A program made the translations under genes and the position numbers. From contig CM041293.1 in NCBI GenBank assembly GCA_023052935.1, positions 179,848,789 to 179,912,788 on the forward strand: a DNA stretch of 64,000 nucleotides, written 5' to 3'. Each line of letters begins with the position of its first letter. The stretch's first letter is position 1. Below are positions 19,700 through 29,153 of this stretch, one piece after another. The notes under the pieces are model-generated. The model was not told where the DNA came from. It did not search any database and was given only the letters and a program-made list of their open reading frames with translations. This stretch comes from Piezodorus guildinii. Taxonomy: Eukaryota; Arthropoda; Insecta; Hemiptera; Pentatomidae.

Positions 19700-20320
19700 A
19701 ATACTAATTAAAAGGGTTGTGTAATGAAATTCGTTAAATACTCACTTTCATATTTTAAGTTTTCATATTTGTCGTTACATCAATATACGAACTTCTTCGA
19801 CGGGTTGTAAAATAAGTTGGTCGCGTAATTTAATTCTCCCTGTGTTTAGAAAATTATGTTTTCTTGCTGAATAATGTTTTCATATTTTATAATTGAATTA
19901 GGCAAGATGCTTTTATTCATTAGTTTCAACCGAAATTCCTTACCTTTAAATAGTATTTTGCTTGCTTAGAATGGCTGAGAAAACAAATTCATTTTCGCCA
20001 TTAAAAGATTTTATATTTCCGAAAAGTACTAAATTTGCAGTGTGTAGGATGAGGGATGTATCAGAAGAAATCACCGTCCGTAAGTTCTTTGCTCGGATTA
20101 GAACCGGAAATTGGTCTTGGGTCGTCCTTCAACTTTTTTATAATGGTTATTTAGTCTTCATGAAATGCTCAAAGGCTAGAGAGACGCAAAGCGCTCGTGT
20201 CGTCCTTCAATTGTTATTAATGACCAAATTTCAAAAAAATATCTGAAAGATGGCAGTATGTAATAGATCAAAATGGTTCATATATAATTGATTAATAATA
20301 TACTATCATGGTGGGGATCT
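19700..20320. other. Unassigned region with one 94-codon frame
   Basis: A plus-strand frame at 19962-20246 has no recognisable motif and no splice or transposon context. The repeated phrase GTCGTCCTTCAA (20130 and 20201) suggests internal duplication. Function unknown. Confidence 0.3.
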
Positions 20321-20945
20321 TGATAATATTAATATTTCAGGTCATACTTTTGAACACGTAGAGAAATTCAAGTATTTAGGTTCAATGATAACAAGAAAAA
20401 TTGAAATCCAGGAAGAAATAAAGTCCCGGTTAAAGGTGGGAAATGCGTGTTATTATTCAGTTGCTAAATTACTTAGCTCGCGGCTTCTATCTAAAATCTT
20501 AAAGGTTAGAATTTATAAAACTATTATTCTTCCAACGGTTCTTTACGGATGCGAAACTTGGCCGCTTACTTTGAAGGATGAACAACGGCTTAAGGTTTTC
20601 GAGAATAAGGTACTGCGTAAAATATTTGGTCCGAAGAGAGATGAGGCCACTGGGGAGTTTGAAAGGTTGCACCCTGTGAATATAATTGAGTTGATAGTAT
20701 CGCGGAGACTCAAATGGACGCGTAAAGTTGTTGGGCTTAGTGAGGAACGGATTCCGAGAAAGTTGGTATTCGCTGAACCGAATGGTAGGCGTCCGAAAGG
20801 TAGGCCGAAGCGTCGATGGGAGGATTGCATTAAGGCTGATCTCGGGGGCTTGGGCTTGACCGGTGAACATAGGACGAGTCTGTGCAGGCGATTGGTGGTA
20901 TCGGCATCGAACTTTCGGGTTCGGTAAGCCTATTATTATAATATA
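20321..20945 (+). pseudogene. RTE-type LINE RT C-terminus (copy RTE-C2)
   Basis: An open frame of 180 codons (20385-20927). The thumb and C-terminal region carries LKVGNACYYSVAKLLSSRLL, ILPTVLYGCETWPLTLKDEQ, ENKVLRKIFGPKRD and SRRLKWTRKVVGLSEERIPR, then a basic GRRPKGRPKRRWEDC tail. It is 5'-truncated: the palm is missing, and GGTCATACTTTTGAAC at 20340 marks the first homologous base shared with 17757. The 3' end is AAGCCTATTATTATAATA. The RT activity domain is absent, so the copy cannot move itself. Confidence 0.75.
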
Positions 20946-21218
20946 CTATCAAATCTGAAGATTTTATCGAAATCACTTGTAGAAAACGCTACGAACTAAT
21001 TTTACAACCCTATAGTACTCAAATGGAAAAGAAGGTACAGAAGATTTTAGACTTGAGAAATTTAATATTAGATTAGAAGGAAGTTCTGCTTGATACATAC
21101 AGAATTTTAAGACGATTTTTATATAAGGGAAAAGGCTTAGGAAAGTGTATTTCCTGGTTTCTGAGAGCAAGGAATCACGTGATATATCATAATAAATATA
21201 ATACAAAGATAAACTCAC

Positions 21219-21378
21219 CTCCGATGGATGCGTTGTAGGCGACGCCAACTCCGCAGTAGGAGTTGAAGGCGATAGCGGCGACCTCTCCAGCGCAGCGCGT
21301 CCCGTGCTTGTTGTCTCCGTTGTCGCGCGGCATCGGGTCTGAGTCGTTGTCGTTGATGTCACTGCTGGCCTTAGGGTC
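21219..21378 (-). CDS. Furin-like proprotein convertase, single internal exon
   Basis: The minus strand reads TTTTTGCAG / GACCCTAAGGCC ... GGAG / GTGAGT, that is, a canonical acceptor (AG at 21380-21379) and donor (GT at 21218-21217). The 160-bp exon encodes 53 residues plus one base (phase 1 exit). They include [17 protein letters not shown], then [14 protein letters not shown] with the catalytic His and [12 protein letters not shown], part of the subtilisin-like catalytic domain of furins. The pattern is closest to arthropod furin-like protease 2. Furins are secretory-pathway, Ca-dependent serine proteases cutting after dibasic sites. The exon is GC-rich, unlike its surroundings. The exons with the catalytic Asp and Ser were not found on either side, so the introns are long (more than 21 kb downstream on the gene's strand if the gene is intact). 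Confidence 0.85.
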
Positions 21379-21595
21379 CTGCAAAAATATTTATATTAAT
21401 TATTAGTTTATATTACTAATTACTATGATTCATTAATGAATACTCATAAAGGAATATACATATAGACAAATGTATATATAATTATACGTGTATGAAAATA
21501 ATTTTAAATGAATAACATACTGCCTTTCATTGGTTGACTCAGCACTTATAACAGTACAGCTAAAAATAAGGCCTTATCACCTGGCCTAAGGTCTC

Positions 21596-22355
21596 CGTCT
21601 CCTGAGTCTAAATAACCAAGTCCCGCAAAAAGGTCTGTGTGTGTGGTAAGTCCAGCGCGTAAACGAAGTCCTATTTTAAAAAGTTACAGCAACTTTTTAC
21701 CGAAATCAGCTAACCAGAAGTGCCACTTTATACCATACATTTTGCACCTATTTACGATATTTTCGAAAACGGCTCTAACGATTTTGATTAAACTCGCTAT
21801 ATCGATGTAGAAACGGACGGGCTTTAATATTGTGTTGGTTTCATCCTGATTGAAATAGCCTGACAGGGCTTATAGCCGATATTTCAAAATTTCTTCTTCT
21901 AAAGTACCTTTAATTTTCTAGATTCGTAAAAAATGACCATATCGTCTGATTAGCATTGATAATTAGCAGCTAAATATGCAAGTTGAACGAATTAGATAAA
22001 CAAATGAAGGAGGAAACTGAAAAAAATATTTTTTTGATGCAATTTTTTGTTTTTGAACATAAGAACAGTAATATAAATGTATAATATACCATTGAAAGGC
22101 TAAAGATTTTAGAAAAAATATTATCTTATACATACTATTGTAAAAGTTAACGGAGAATAATGAAAAGCCGATAAAACAAACTGATAGTCGTAGATAATAA
22201 TATAATAGATTATTTAATAAACTCATGTTTTGTTTTAAAATCTAATATAAATAATTCTTTAACAATTTATTTTCGTTTCTAAATTTGTTTAAAAATTCTT
22301 GAATTTATATAAATATCGGAGGTAAGTGAAAGTCGTGTGTTGCGCGCACCAGATT
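21596..22355 (+). repeat. Family X repeat (X4), left end trimmed
   Basis: Begins inside the conserved CCTGAGTC...AAGTCCCGCAAAAAGGTC block and runs through to GGTAAGTGAAAGTCGTGT...GCGCACCAGAT. The terminal hairpin is missing. A ~170-bp spacer and then another copy (X5) follow in the same direction. Confidence 0.8.
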
Positions 22356-22526
22356 ATATTTTTAAATATATTAAATAAATTAGCACCATATTTTAAATAT
22401 AAATTGACATTGTCTTTTTCAATAAAGTTAATTGCCTACACAGCTATATAATACGATAGAAAAGTCCGAACCTTTTTTTATTCTTTAGAAAATACTTATT
22501 TTATTTTTAACTTATCACAATATATA

Positions 22527-23159
22527 TTTTCATCAAAATCGGTTGACCAGAAGGGCCAACCTATACTACGTATTTTTCACCTTATTACGATTTTCTCAAA
22601 AATGGCTTTACGATTTTGATTAAACTCGCTTTATGAATATAAAATATATTGGCATGTATTGGATGTAGGTTTCATTCTGATTTAAATAGTCTGACAGTGC
22701 TTAAATGCGGATATTTTAAATTTTCTTTCTCTGAAGTACCTTTAATTTTTTAGATTGTATCAAAATAACCATATTATCTTGTTAGGATTGATAAATAACA
22801 GCTAAATATGCAAGTTGAGCTAATTTGAAAAACAAATAAAGGAGAAAACAGAAAAAATATTTTAAATAGATGTATGATATACCGTTGGAAAGCCAAAGAT
22901 TTTAGAAAAAATACTATTTCATACACAAGCTTTTAAAAGTTAATAGAGAGTGATGAAAAGCCGATAAAACTAACTGATTATTTTGGATAATAATATAATA
23001 ATATTTTTTAATAAAACACATGTTTCTATATAAATTCCATTTAATTAATTCTTTAATAGGTTTACTCATTTTTATCTCTTAACTGTATTTGAAAATTATT
23101 TAATCGATTTTAAAAACGGAGGTAAGTGAAAGTTGTGTGTTGCCCGCACCAGATTTTTT
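22527..23159 (+). repeat. Family X repeat (X5), left end trimmed
   Basis: Begins at CATCAAAATCGGTTGACCAG and ends GGTAAGTGAAAGTTGTGTG...CACCAGATTTTTT. The spacer before it (22375-22525) resembles the start of the block at 23160 and 27646. The order X - spacer - X - block is therefore a higher-order repeat. Confidence 0.8.
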
Positions 23160-24050
23160 GGATATAAGTTGCCAATGTCTTTCTCAGTGAAGATAGTTGT
23201 CTACACAGCTATATAATAAGATAAAAAAGTCGGATATTTTTTATTTATTAGAAAATACTTATTTTTTTTTTTTTTACATAACACAACATATATTTTGGAT
23301 GCATATTATTTTCTTTACTATCGAGCTGATTTAGATTTTCTAGATACACAAAAATATATATTTAGGTCCTGCAGCAAGGGCCGTAAAGAATATTTAAGCA
23401 GGACTTATAAGGAGAGGCGTGTGTTGAGAATATACGACAGTCGGATATTGGGTCTCTGTGTAGTAGAGACTTATATATAGTTAAGGGGAGGCTTCAATTT
23501 ATACCTGCCCTAATCCTCACCTTCAATAAACATAACACTTTATATCATACATATATTATATCTATGGGTATGATCAAAAATGGAAGTTAATGCTACCAAA
23601 GAGGATCGTAGTGTGGCTATTGATTCATCATTATCGAATGGTAATAACGTCTTATTTGCAGCACTCAGCCACAAGAATATTTACAGTGAGTGTCAAAAGT
23701 ATTAGGAATTCATATTTATTTTCGTTTAATTAGTATATTTCACAATTATTAATTTATATAATTATTTTTCTCTTCCAAATCTTTAAAAGAGACTCCCATA
23801 AAGAAAAATCACTGACCAGATAACCGAAAAGTTTATTGTTTTTAAAAATATCCGATTATTTATGTAAAATTACAAGATCATTCAGTGTCAAAAGTATTCG
23901 GAAATCGTAATATCCTGTTGTTTAATGGTTTCAAATTTTAATATTCTCACCAATCTTCGACATAATTTTATGTTCTAAACAATTCTCTTCTCTTATGTAA
24001 TATATACCTAACTATTAAAAGATTTTTTTTTTTTTAAATAAGGCTCTAAA
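23160..24050 (+). repeat. Duplicated 0.9-kb block, copy 1
   Basis: About 95% like 27646-28556, from GGATATAAGTTG to AAAAGATTTTTTTTTTTTAAATAAGG. It contains an LTR-like stretch (TGTTGAGAATATACGAC at 23423 to ...TATATCATACA, with an AATAAACATAAC signal) and an unmatched start ATGGAAGTTAATGCTACC at 23580. From 23686 it has CAGTGAGTGTCAAAAGTATT, with an internal repeat CAGTGTCAAAAGTATTCGG at 23884, as in Tc1-like ends. Short frames (23295-23480) are shared with copy 2 but have no known motif. The block's identity is unresolved. Confidence 0.7.
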
Positions 24051-24059
24051 ATAAAAACG

Positions 24060-24376
24060 CAACGATCGTACAACGCCCTCGAATAATTTTTAACACGTTC
24101 ACACGTTAACTATGACAGTGTAGATAATATAATAATAAAATATAAAAGCAAAAAAGTAAGCATCTAAAAATATTAAATGTTAAAACTGAAAGACAGATTA
24201 TTCATCAAATAAGAAAACAATACCTCAAATCAGTAAACCTTAGCTCATTTCTGAATTTTTCAGAACTTCTGGATACATAATAAGTTTTTCAACTATTCGC
24301 CGCGTTCTAAAAAAATTTTACGAAAAGGAAAACATGATACAAGAAGTACGGAAATCTAGACTTTTTGGTCAATTGG
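24060..24376. other. Unassigned AT-rich DNA
   Basis: Nothing recognisable between the duplicated block and family X copy X6. Confidence 0.4.
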
Positions 24377-25512
24377 TTTTTACTTTCACTTACTCTATAT
24401 AGTTAGGGAAAGTATTGCGATCGTGAAAATTTTCGAATTCCAGTTTTCAACGGAAATGCACATTTTAGGGTCCCCTGAGTCAAAATAACCAACTCCCGCA
24501 AGGTCTGTGTGTGTGGTAACTCCCGGGCGGAAACGGTAAGTCCTATGAAATTGAAATTTCATATTTAAGACAACTATACGCCCGAGACGTGACAAAACCT
24601 TTTTCATCAAAATGAGCCTACCAGAAGAGCCACTTTATATCATGCATTTTGCGCATTTCTTCGATTTTTTTGAAAACGGTTCCGACGATTTTGATTAAGC
24701 TCTCTATATCGACGTAAAATTTAATGGGCTTTAATATCATGTAGGTTTTTTTTCTGATAAAAATGGTCTGACAGGGCTTAAATGCCGATATTTTTTTCCT
24801 GTAAAGTGCCTTTTATTTCGTAGATTTTATAAAAATAAATATATTATCTTGTTACCATTGATAAAAAACCGACAAATATATAAGTTGAATGAATTCGATA
24901 TCTAACTAAAGGAGAAAACTGTAAAACTATTTTTTAATTGCAATTTTTATTTTTTGATGTTAAGAACAGTAATTTACATGTATAATATACCTTTGGAATG
25001 CTAAAGATTTTAGAAAAATCATCATTTTACTCATGCTATTGTAAATGTTAACGGAGGAAGATGGAATGCCGATAAAACAAACAAACTGATTTTCATCAAT
25101 AATAATAGAATAGATAATTAAATAAAACACATGTGTCAATTAAAATTCAATCTATTTCATTCTCTAACAATCTATTTGTAGTTGCGCCCAGACCGGCAGT
25201 GTAGTAACATCGTCTCCGTACCGATTGATCTTAGAATTCGTTTGTGAAGCCGTTTCGAAATAAGAATTAGTATACGCGGAAATATAGTGTTTCAAAGTAT
25301 TTCTGTGAATTTTGAAGAAAATCGGACGACGGATACCTCCGTGGTGATTGCGAAACTATTTGCTAATTTTTGGCTTCACCTGGTGTTATCTGGAGCGGGC
25401 CTGAACAGGATAGCCCCCACCCGGGATCTGTAAGCCGTCTCGTATCTCTTATCTAGCAAGGTCAGTGGCAGTACTGTTTATTTACTTGTCAAACCTATTG
25501 GCTCGTAAATAT

Positions 25513-26409
25513 ATGAATAGAAAAAAAGAGCTTAATGAAGGTATCTCTTCACCAAAATCTGTAGATTCAACGAAAAGAAAACGGATTATAAATTCCCCTG
25601 AAGAAATAAAAAATAAAAAAGTTCAGACTGAAACAATAGAAGCCATGGAAATAGAAAAAATGACGGAACGGTTTAATAAAATGTTAGACGTTAAATTTAA
25701 ATCTCTAAAAAAAGATATACCATCAAAAGAAGATTTTAAATTGTTAGAAAATAAATTACTAATAGAAAATGAAGAGTTAAGAAAAGAAATCAAAACATTA
25801 AAAGAAAAAGAGAAACATATGAGTAATATTATTGAGAATTTGATTAATAAAAATAAAATGAAAAACCTCATTTTCAGGGGTCTAAGAGGAAGTAACGAAG
25901 ATATTCCCAAAACTATCAAGACTTTATGCGACGAAGTGCTTAGTGTAAATAATGTCACAATTAATAATGCTTTTAAAATCAAGAATAACACGCAAAAAAA
26001 CATAGTTCTAGCAGAATTCGATAACGAAAAAATTATATGGGATATTCTGAAAAATTCAAGGAAGTTAAAAGGCAGTGGGATCTTTATACACAGGGATCTT
26101 TCTGGAAGAACTAGGAAGAGAAGAAGGTGCCTATGGAGGATAAAGGAAAAAATTATACAAGTGGATAAGAGCGCTGTTGTCCAAATTAGAGATTTCTACC
26201 TTTTATTTAAAAACAAAAGGTTCTTCTGGGACTTTGATGAGGGTCTTAAATGTGATGGAAAAGATGGAATAAGGATTCTGGAAGAAATAATGGGAACTAC
26301 ATTTTCCGAAGAAGTGATGAAGAGCATGAAAGCAGTTCTTGAAGAGGATCTCCGTAGCGGTGAGGCGGCCCCCGATAACAGTCAACCGTCTACCTCGAGT
26401 GCTAGTTAA
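25513..26409 (+). CDS. LINE ORF1-type nucleic-acid-binding protein
   Basis: 298 codons from the first ATG (the frame is open upstream from a GTG at 25465). Residues 1-60 are basic and polar (STKRKRIINSPEEIKNKK). Residues about 60-120 are heptad-rich (LLENKLLIENEELRKEIKTL) and likely a coiled coil. Residues about 125-230 fit the RRM-like plus C-terminal fold of LINE ORF1 proteins (KMKNLIFRGLRGSNED, IVLAEFDNEKIIWDIL, SGIFIHRDLSGRTRKRRR). The tail is acidic and Ser-rich (SQPSTSSAS). ORF1 proteins coat LINE RNA as a chaperone. The stop lies at the end of the first unit of a 123-bp tandem duplication, and the second unit lacks it, so the original protein was probably longer. Confidence 0.7.
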   Translation: MNRKKELNEGISSPKSVDSTKRKRIINSPEEIKNKKVQTETIEAMEIEKMTERFNKMLDVKFKSLKKDIPSKEDFKLLENKLLIENEELRKEIKTLKEKEKHMSNIIENLINKNKMKNLIFRGLRGSNEDIPKTIKTLCDEVLSVNNVTINNAFKIKNNTQKNIVLAEFDNEKIIWDILKNSRKLKGSGIFIHRDLSGRTRKRRRCLWRIKEKIIQVDKSAVVQIRDFYLLFKNKRFFWDFDEGLKCDGKDGIRILEEIMGTTFSEEVMKSMKAVLEEDLRSGEAAPDNSQPSTSSAS

Positions 26410-26535
26410 AAAATGGGAACTACATTTTCCGAAGAAGTGATGCAGAGCATGAAAGCAGTTCTTGAAGAGGATCTCCGTAGCGGTGAGGCGGCCCCCAATA
26501 ACAGTCAACCGTCTACCTCCAGTGCTAGTTCAAAA
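26290..26535 (+). repeat. 123-bp tandem duplication at the ORF1 end
   Basis: ATGGGAACTACATTTTCC starts at 26290 and again at 26413. The period is 123 bp (41 codons, in frame) and the copies differ at few positions. At the junction the first unit has AGTTAAAAAATG, the second AGTTCAAAAAACG, so a single base makes the stop of the present ORF1. Confidence 0.9.
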
Positions 26536-26589
26536 AACGAAGGAAAGTTAGTGTAAAAAATGGTATAAGTGAGAGTGATAAAGCTATTA

Positions 26590-27216
26590 TTAATAATTTA
26601 GGTGAGATAAATATTTCATTTTATAATATAAGGGGAATTAAATCTAAAGAAAATGTTTTTTGTTTTTTTAATTTGTCAAAAAATTCGATATTTTTTGTTG
26701 GTAGAGACATTTTTAGTATAAGAAAATGTTTTATTTTATAAACAAAAATTTTTAGATTTCGAATTGAAGTTTATAGATGCTATAAAGGGAGGGATAATGG
26801 GAAGAACCAGTGGGGGATATCTATCTATATGGCGCTTTAATAAAACAAAATTCAATAAAAATCAAGCTGAATACTGCATTACTCAAAATAAAATTTGTAT
26901 TAAGTTAAAAATTAATAAAAAAATATTATATCTGGTTCCGATCTATTTAAATTCCAGTAATTGGAATAGTGAATTTGATGAAGTAATAGAATTAATTGAA
27001 TTGACTAGAAATTATGATGTTGTTCTTATCGGTGACTGAAATGCTCACACTGGAAAATTGAAAATATGTCCTAATGGAATTTTAGAGGGAACAAACTTAA
27101 CAACTGAAATAAGAAATTCAAAAGACGGTAAAATAGATGAAAGAGGAATTAAAGTCGCGGAATTTTGTGAAGATAAACTACAGAAATTTTTTTTAGTGCA
27201 GCATTTTAATTATTAA
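26590..27216 (+). pseudogene. LINE endonuclease (APE-type) fragment
   Basis: The frame pieces read INISFYNIRGIKSKENVF, then GGIMGRTSGGYLSIW, KKILYLVPIYLNSSNWNSEF and VVLIGD followed by a TGA and NAHTG. The GDxNAHTG motif is a signature of APE-type endonucleases of non-LTR elements. Here the codon between D and N is a stop. Frame changes occur near 26700. The domain ends at about 27216 and no RT follows. Confidence 0.7.
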
Positions 27217-27527
27217 ATCTTTACAATAAATAAAAATAAATCATAACGTTACAAAAAAAAATATGTATAAATTATTATCAAAACTGAAAAAAAAAAAAAA
27301 AAAAGAAAAAGGGGCAACTCGACAGACGGCTTAACGCCATTGTCTTGTGGGCTTTGATCTGAAAAAAATGTATATATATATGTTATTACTATTTTGTATA
27401 TTATGTAAATAAAGCATTTATTCATTCATTCAATCTATTTGTATCGTTAAATGTATTTAAAAATTCTTAAAATGATATTTACAACGGAGGTAAGTGAAAG
27501 TCGTGTGTTGCGAGCATCAGATTTTTT

Positions 27528-27645
27528 GATGATAGCTTTGAATACATAATTAAATATGGATTTGTTTAGTTCTAGTCCTAAATAGTTTATAGACTGGGCC
27601 CAGGGGATTTGTGTTTTCGTTCATAACAAAGTTTTTTTTTTTGCA
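27528..27645 (+). repeat. Short dispersed repeat, copy 1
   Basis: Matches 31395-31570 with an internal gap: TTTTGATGATAGCTTTGAAT at the start, and TAGTTTATAGACTGGG and TTGTGTTTTCGTTCATAACAA at the end. The two copies bracket the duplicated block and the 32-bp array. Confidence 0.7.
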
Positions 27646-28556
27646 CCAGATTTTTTGGATATAAGTTGACAATGTCTTTCTCAGTGAAGATAGTTGTCTA
27701 CACAGCTATATAATAAGATAAAAAAGTCGGATCATTTTTTATTTATTAGAAAATACTTATTTTTTTTTTAACTAACACAACATATATTTTGGATGCATAT
27801 TATTTTCTTTACTATCGAGCTGATTTAGATTTTCTAGATACACAAAAATATATATTTAGGTCCTGCAGCAAGGACCGTAAAGAATATTTAAGCAGGACTT
27901 ATAAGGAGAGGCGTGTGTTGAGAATATACGACAGTCGGATATTGGGTCTCTGTGTAGTAGAAGGCCTGCGTCTTATATATATAGTTAGGGGAAGGCTTCA
28001 ATTTATACCTGCCCTAATCCTCACCTTCAATAAACATAACACTTTATATCATACATATATTATATCTATGGGTATGATCAAAAATGGAAGTTAATGCTAC
28101 CAAAGAGGATCGTAGTGTGGCTATTGATTCATCATTATCGAATGGTAATAACGTCTTCTTTGCAGCCCTCAGCCCCAAGAATACTTACAGTGAGTGTCAA
28201 AAGTATTCGGAATTCCTATTTCTTTTCGTTTAATTAGTATATTTGACAATTATTAATTTATATAATTCTTTTTCACTTTCAAATCTGTAAAAGAGACTCC
28301 CATAAAGAAAAATCACTGACCAGATAACCGAAAAGTTTATTGTTTTTAAAAATATCCGATTAATAATGTAAATTTACAAGATAGTTCAGTGTCAAAAGTA
28401 TTCGGAAATCGTAATACCCTGTTGTTTAATGATTTCAAATTTTAATATTCTCTCCAATCTTCGACACAACTTTATGTTCTATACAATTATCTTCTCTCAT
28501 GTAATATATAACCAACTATTAAAAGATTTTTTTTTTTTAAATAAGGTCCTAAATTC
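27646..28556 (+). repeat. Duplicated 0.9-kb block, copy 2
   Basis: Second copy of 23160-24050. It has 12 extra bases near 27963 (AAGGCCTGCGTC) that keep a frame open to 28094, and it then joins family X copy X7 instead of the unrelated DNA after copy 1. The shared Tc1-like end (CAGTGAGTGTCAAAAGTATT at 28188) is intact. Confidence 0.7.
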
Positions 28557-28880
28557 ATTCTGATTAAAATGGTCTGACAGGGCTTAAATGCCGATATTTT
28601 AAATTTTCTTTCTCTAAAGTACCTTTAATTTTGTTGATTCTATAAAAATAACTACATTATCTCGTTACCACTCATGAAAAACAGTATACAGTAAACAGTA
28701 CGGTAAATATATAAGTTGAATGAATTCGATACCCAACTAATGGAGAAAACATAAAAAATATTTTTTTAATGCAATTTTTTCGTTTTTGAACATAAGAACA
28801 GTATAATATTATCTCATAGACAAGCTTTTAAAAGGTAATAGAGAGTGATGAAATGAAGATAAAACTAACTGATTATTTCA
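28550..28880 (+). repeat. Family X repeat, central part (X7)
   Basis: Starts at ATTCATTCTGATTAAAATGG and stops in CTAACTGATTATTTCAGATA. Both ends are missing. The 32-bp array begins about 270 bp further right. Confidence 0.75.
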
Positions 28881-29153
28881 GATACAAAGTAATAAATAAA
28901 AACGGAAAACTTGAAAAGGCACGCAGGAACAATAATATAGCAAAATTCATTAAAAAAAAAAGGTACAATAATAATAAAACAGTAAACAATAAAATAAACC
29001 TAAACAATTAATATACACATTCTAAATATTGATGTTGTAGATAAAATAAATAAGATATATTTATTTTTGTTTAAAACTTTATATATTTAAGGGGACAACA
29101 AAGCCATATAATTTGCACAATTTGTATTGAAATGTTGCAGTAAGCAATAGGAC
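28881..29153. other. AT-rich spacer before the minisatellite
   Basis: A-rich (ATAATAATAAAACAG and similar), with no recognised feature. Confidence 0.4.

Larger units (their letters stand above)
25168..27443 (+). mobile_element. LINE with ORF1, internally deleted, in family X
   Basis: The 13-bp sequence CAATCTATTTGTA flanks the insert (25168-25180, 27431-27443), and the family X sequence is continuous across it. The element has a GC-richer 5' UTR (25181-25460), an ORF1, a partial endonuclease, no reverse transcriptase, and a 3' end with ATAAAGCATTTATTCATTCATT, that is, an (ATTC)n tail. It is a 2.25-kb internally deleted copy of a two-ORF non-LTR element. The clade was not settled. Confidence 0.8.
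24378..27527 (+). repeat. Family X repeat (X6), full length, split by a LINE
   Basis: Left end: TTTTTACTTTCACTTAC followed by the hairpin arm AGTTAGGGAAAGTATTGC. Right end: GGAGGTAAGTGAAAGTCG...CATCAGATTTTTT at 27486-27527. Bases 25181-27430 are a later LINE insertion. Without it the copy is about 900 bp. Its order of conserved blocks defines family X. Confidence 0.85.

Noticed and set aside
19962..20246. 94-codon frame as a host gene
   Set aside because: No recognisable motif, no splice or promoter context and internally repetitive. Left unassigned.
20973..21362. 129-codon minus-strand frame across the furin exon
   Set aside because: It is the exon in a wrong frame plus intron. The furin frame with splice sites explains the region better.
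24395..24610. Recurring ~60-70 codon frame (MKFQFHRTYRFRPGV...) in family X copies
   Set aside because: It changes frame between copies, spans the microsatellite and hairpin end, and has no start context. It is treated as an accident of repeat sequence.
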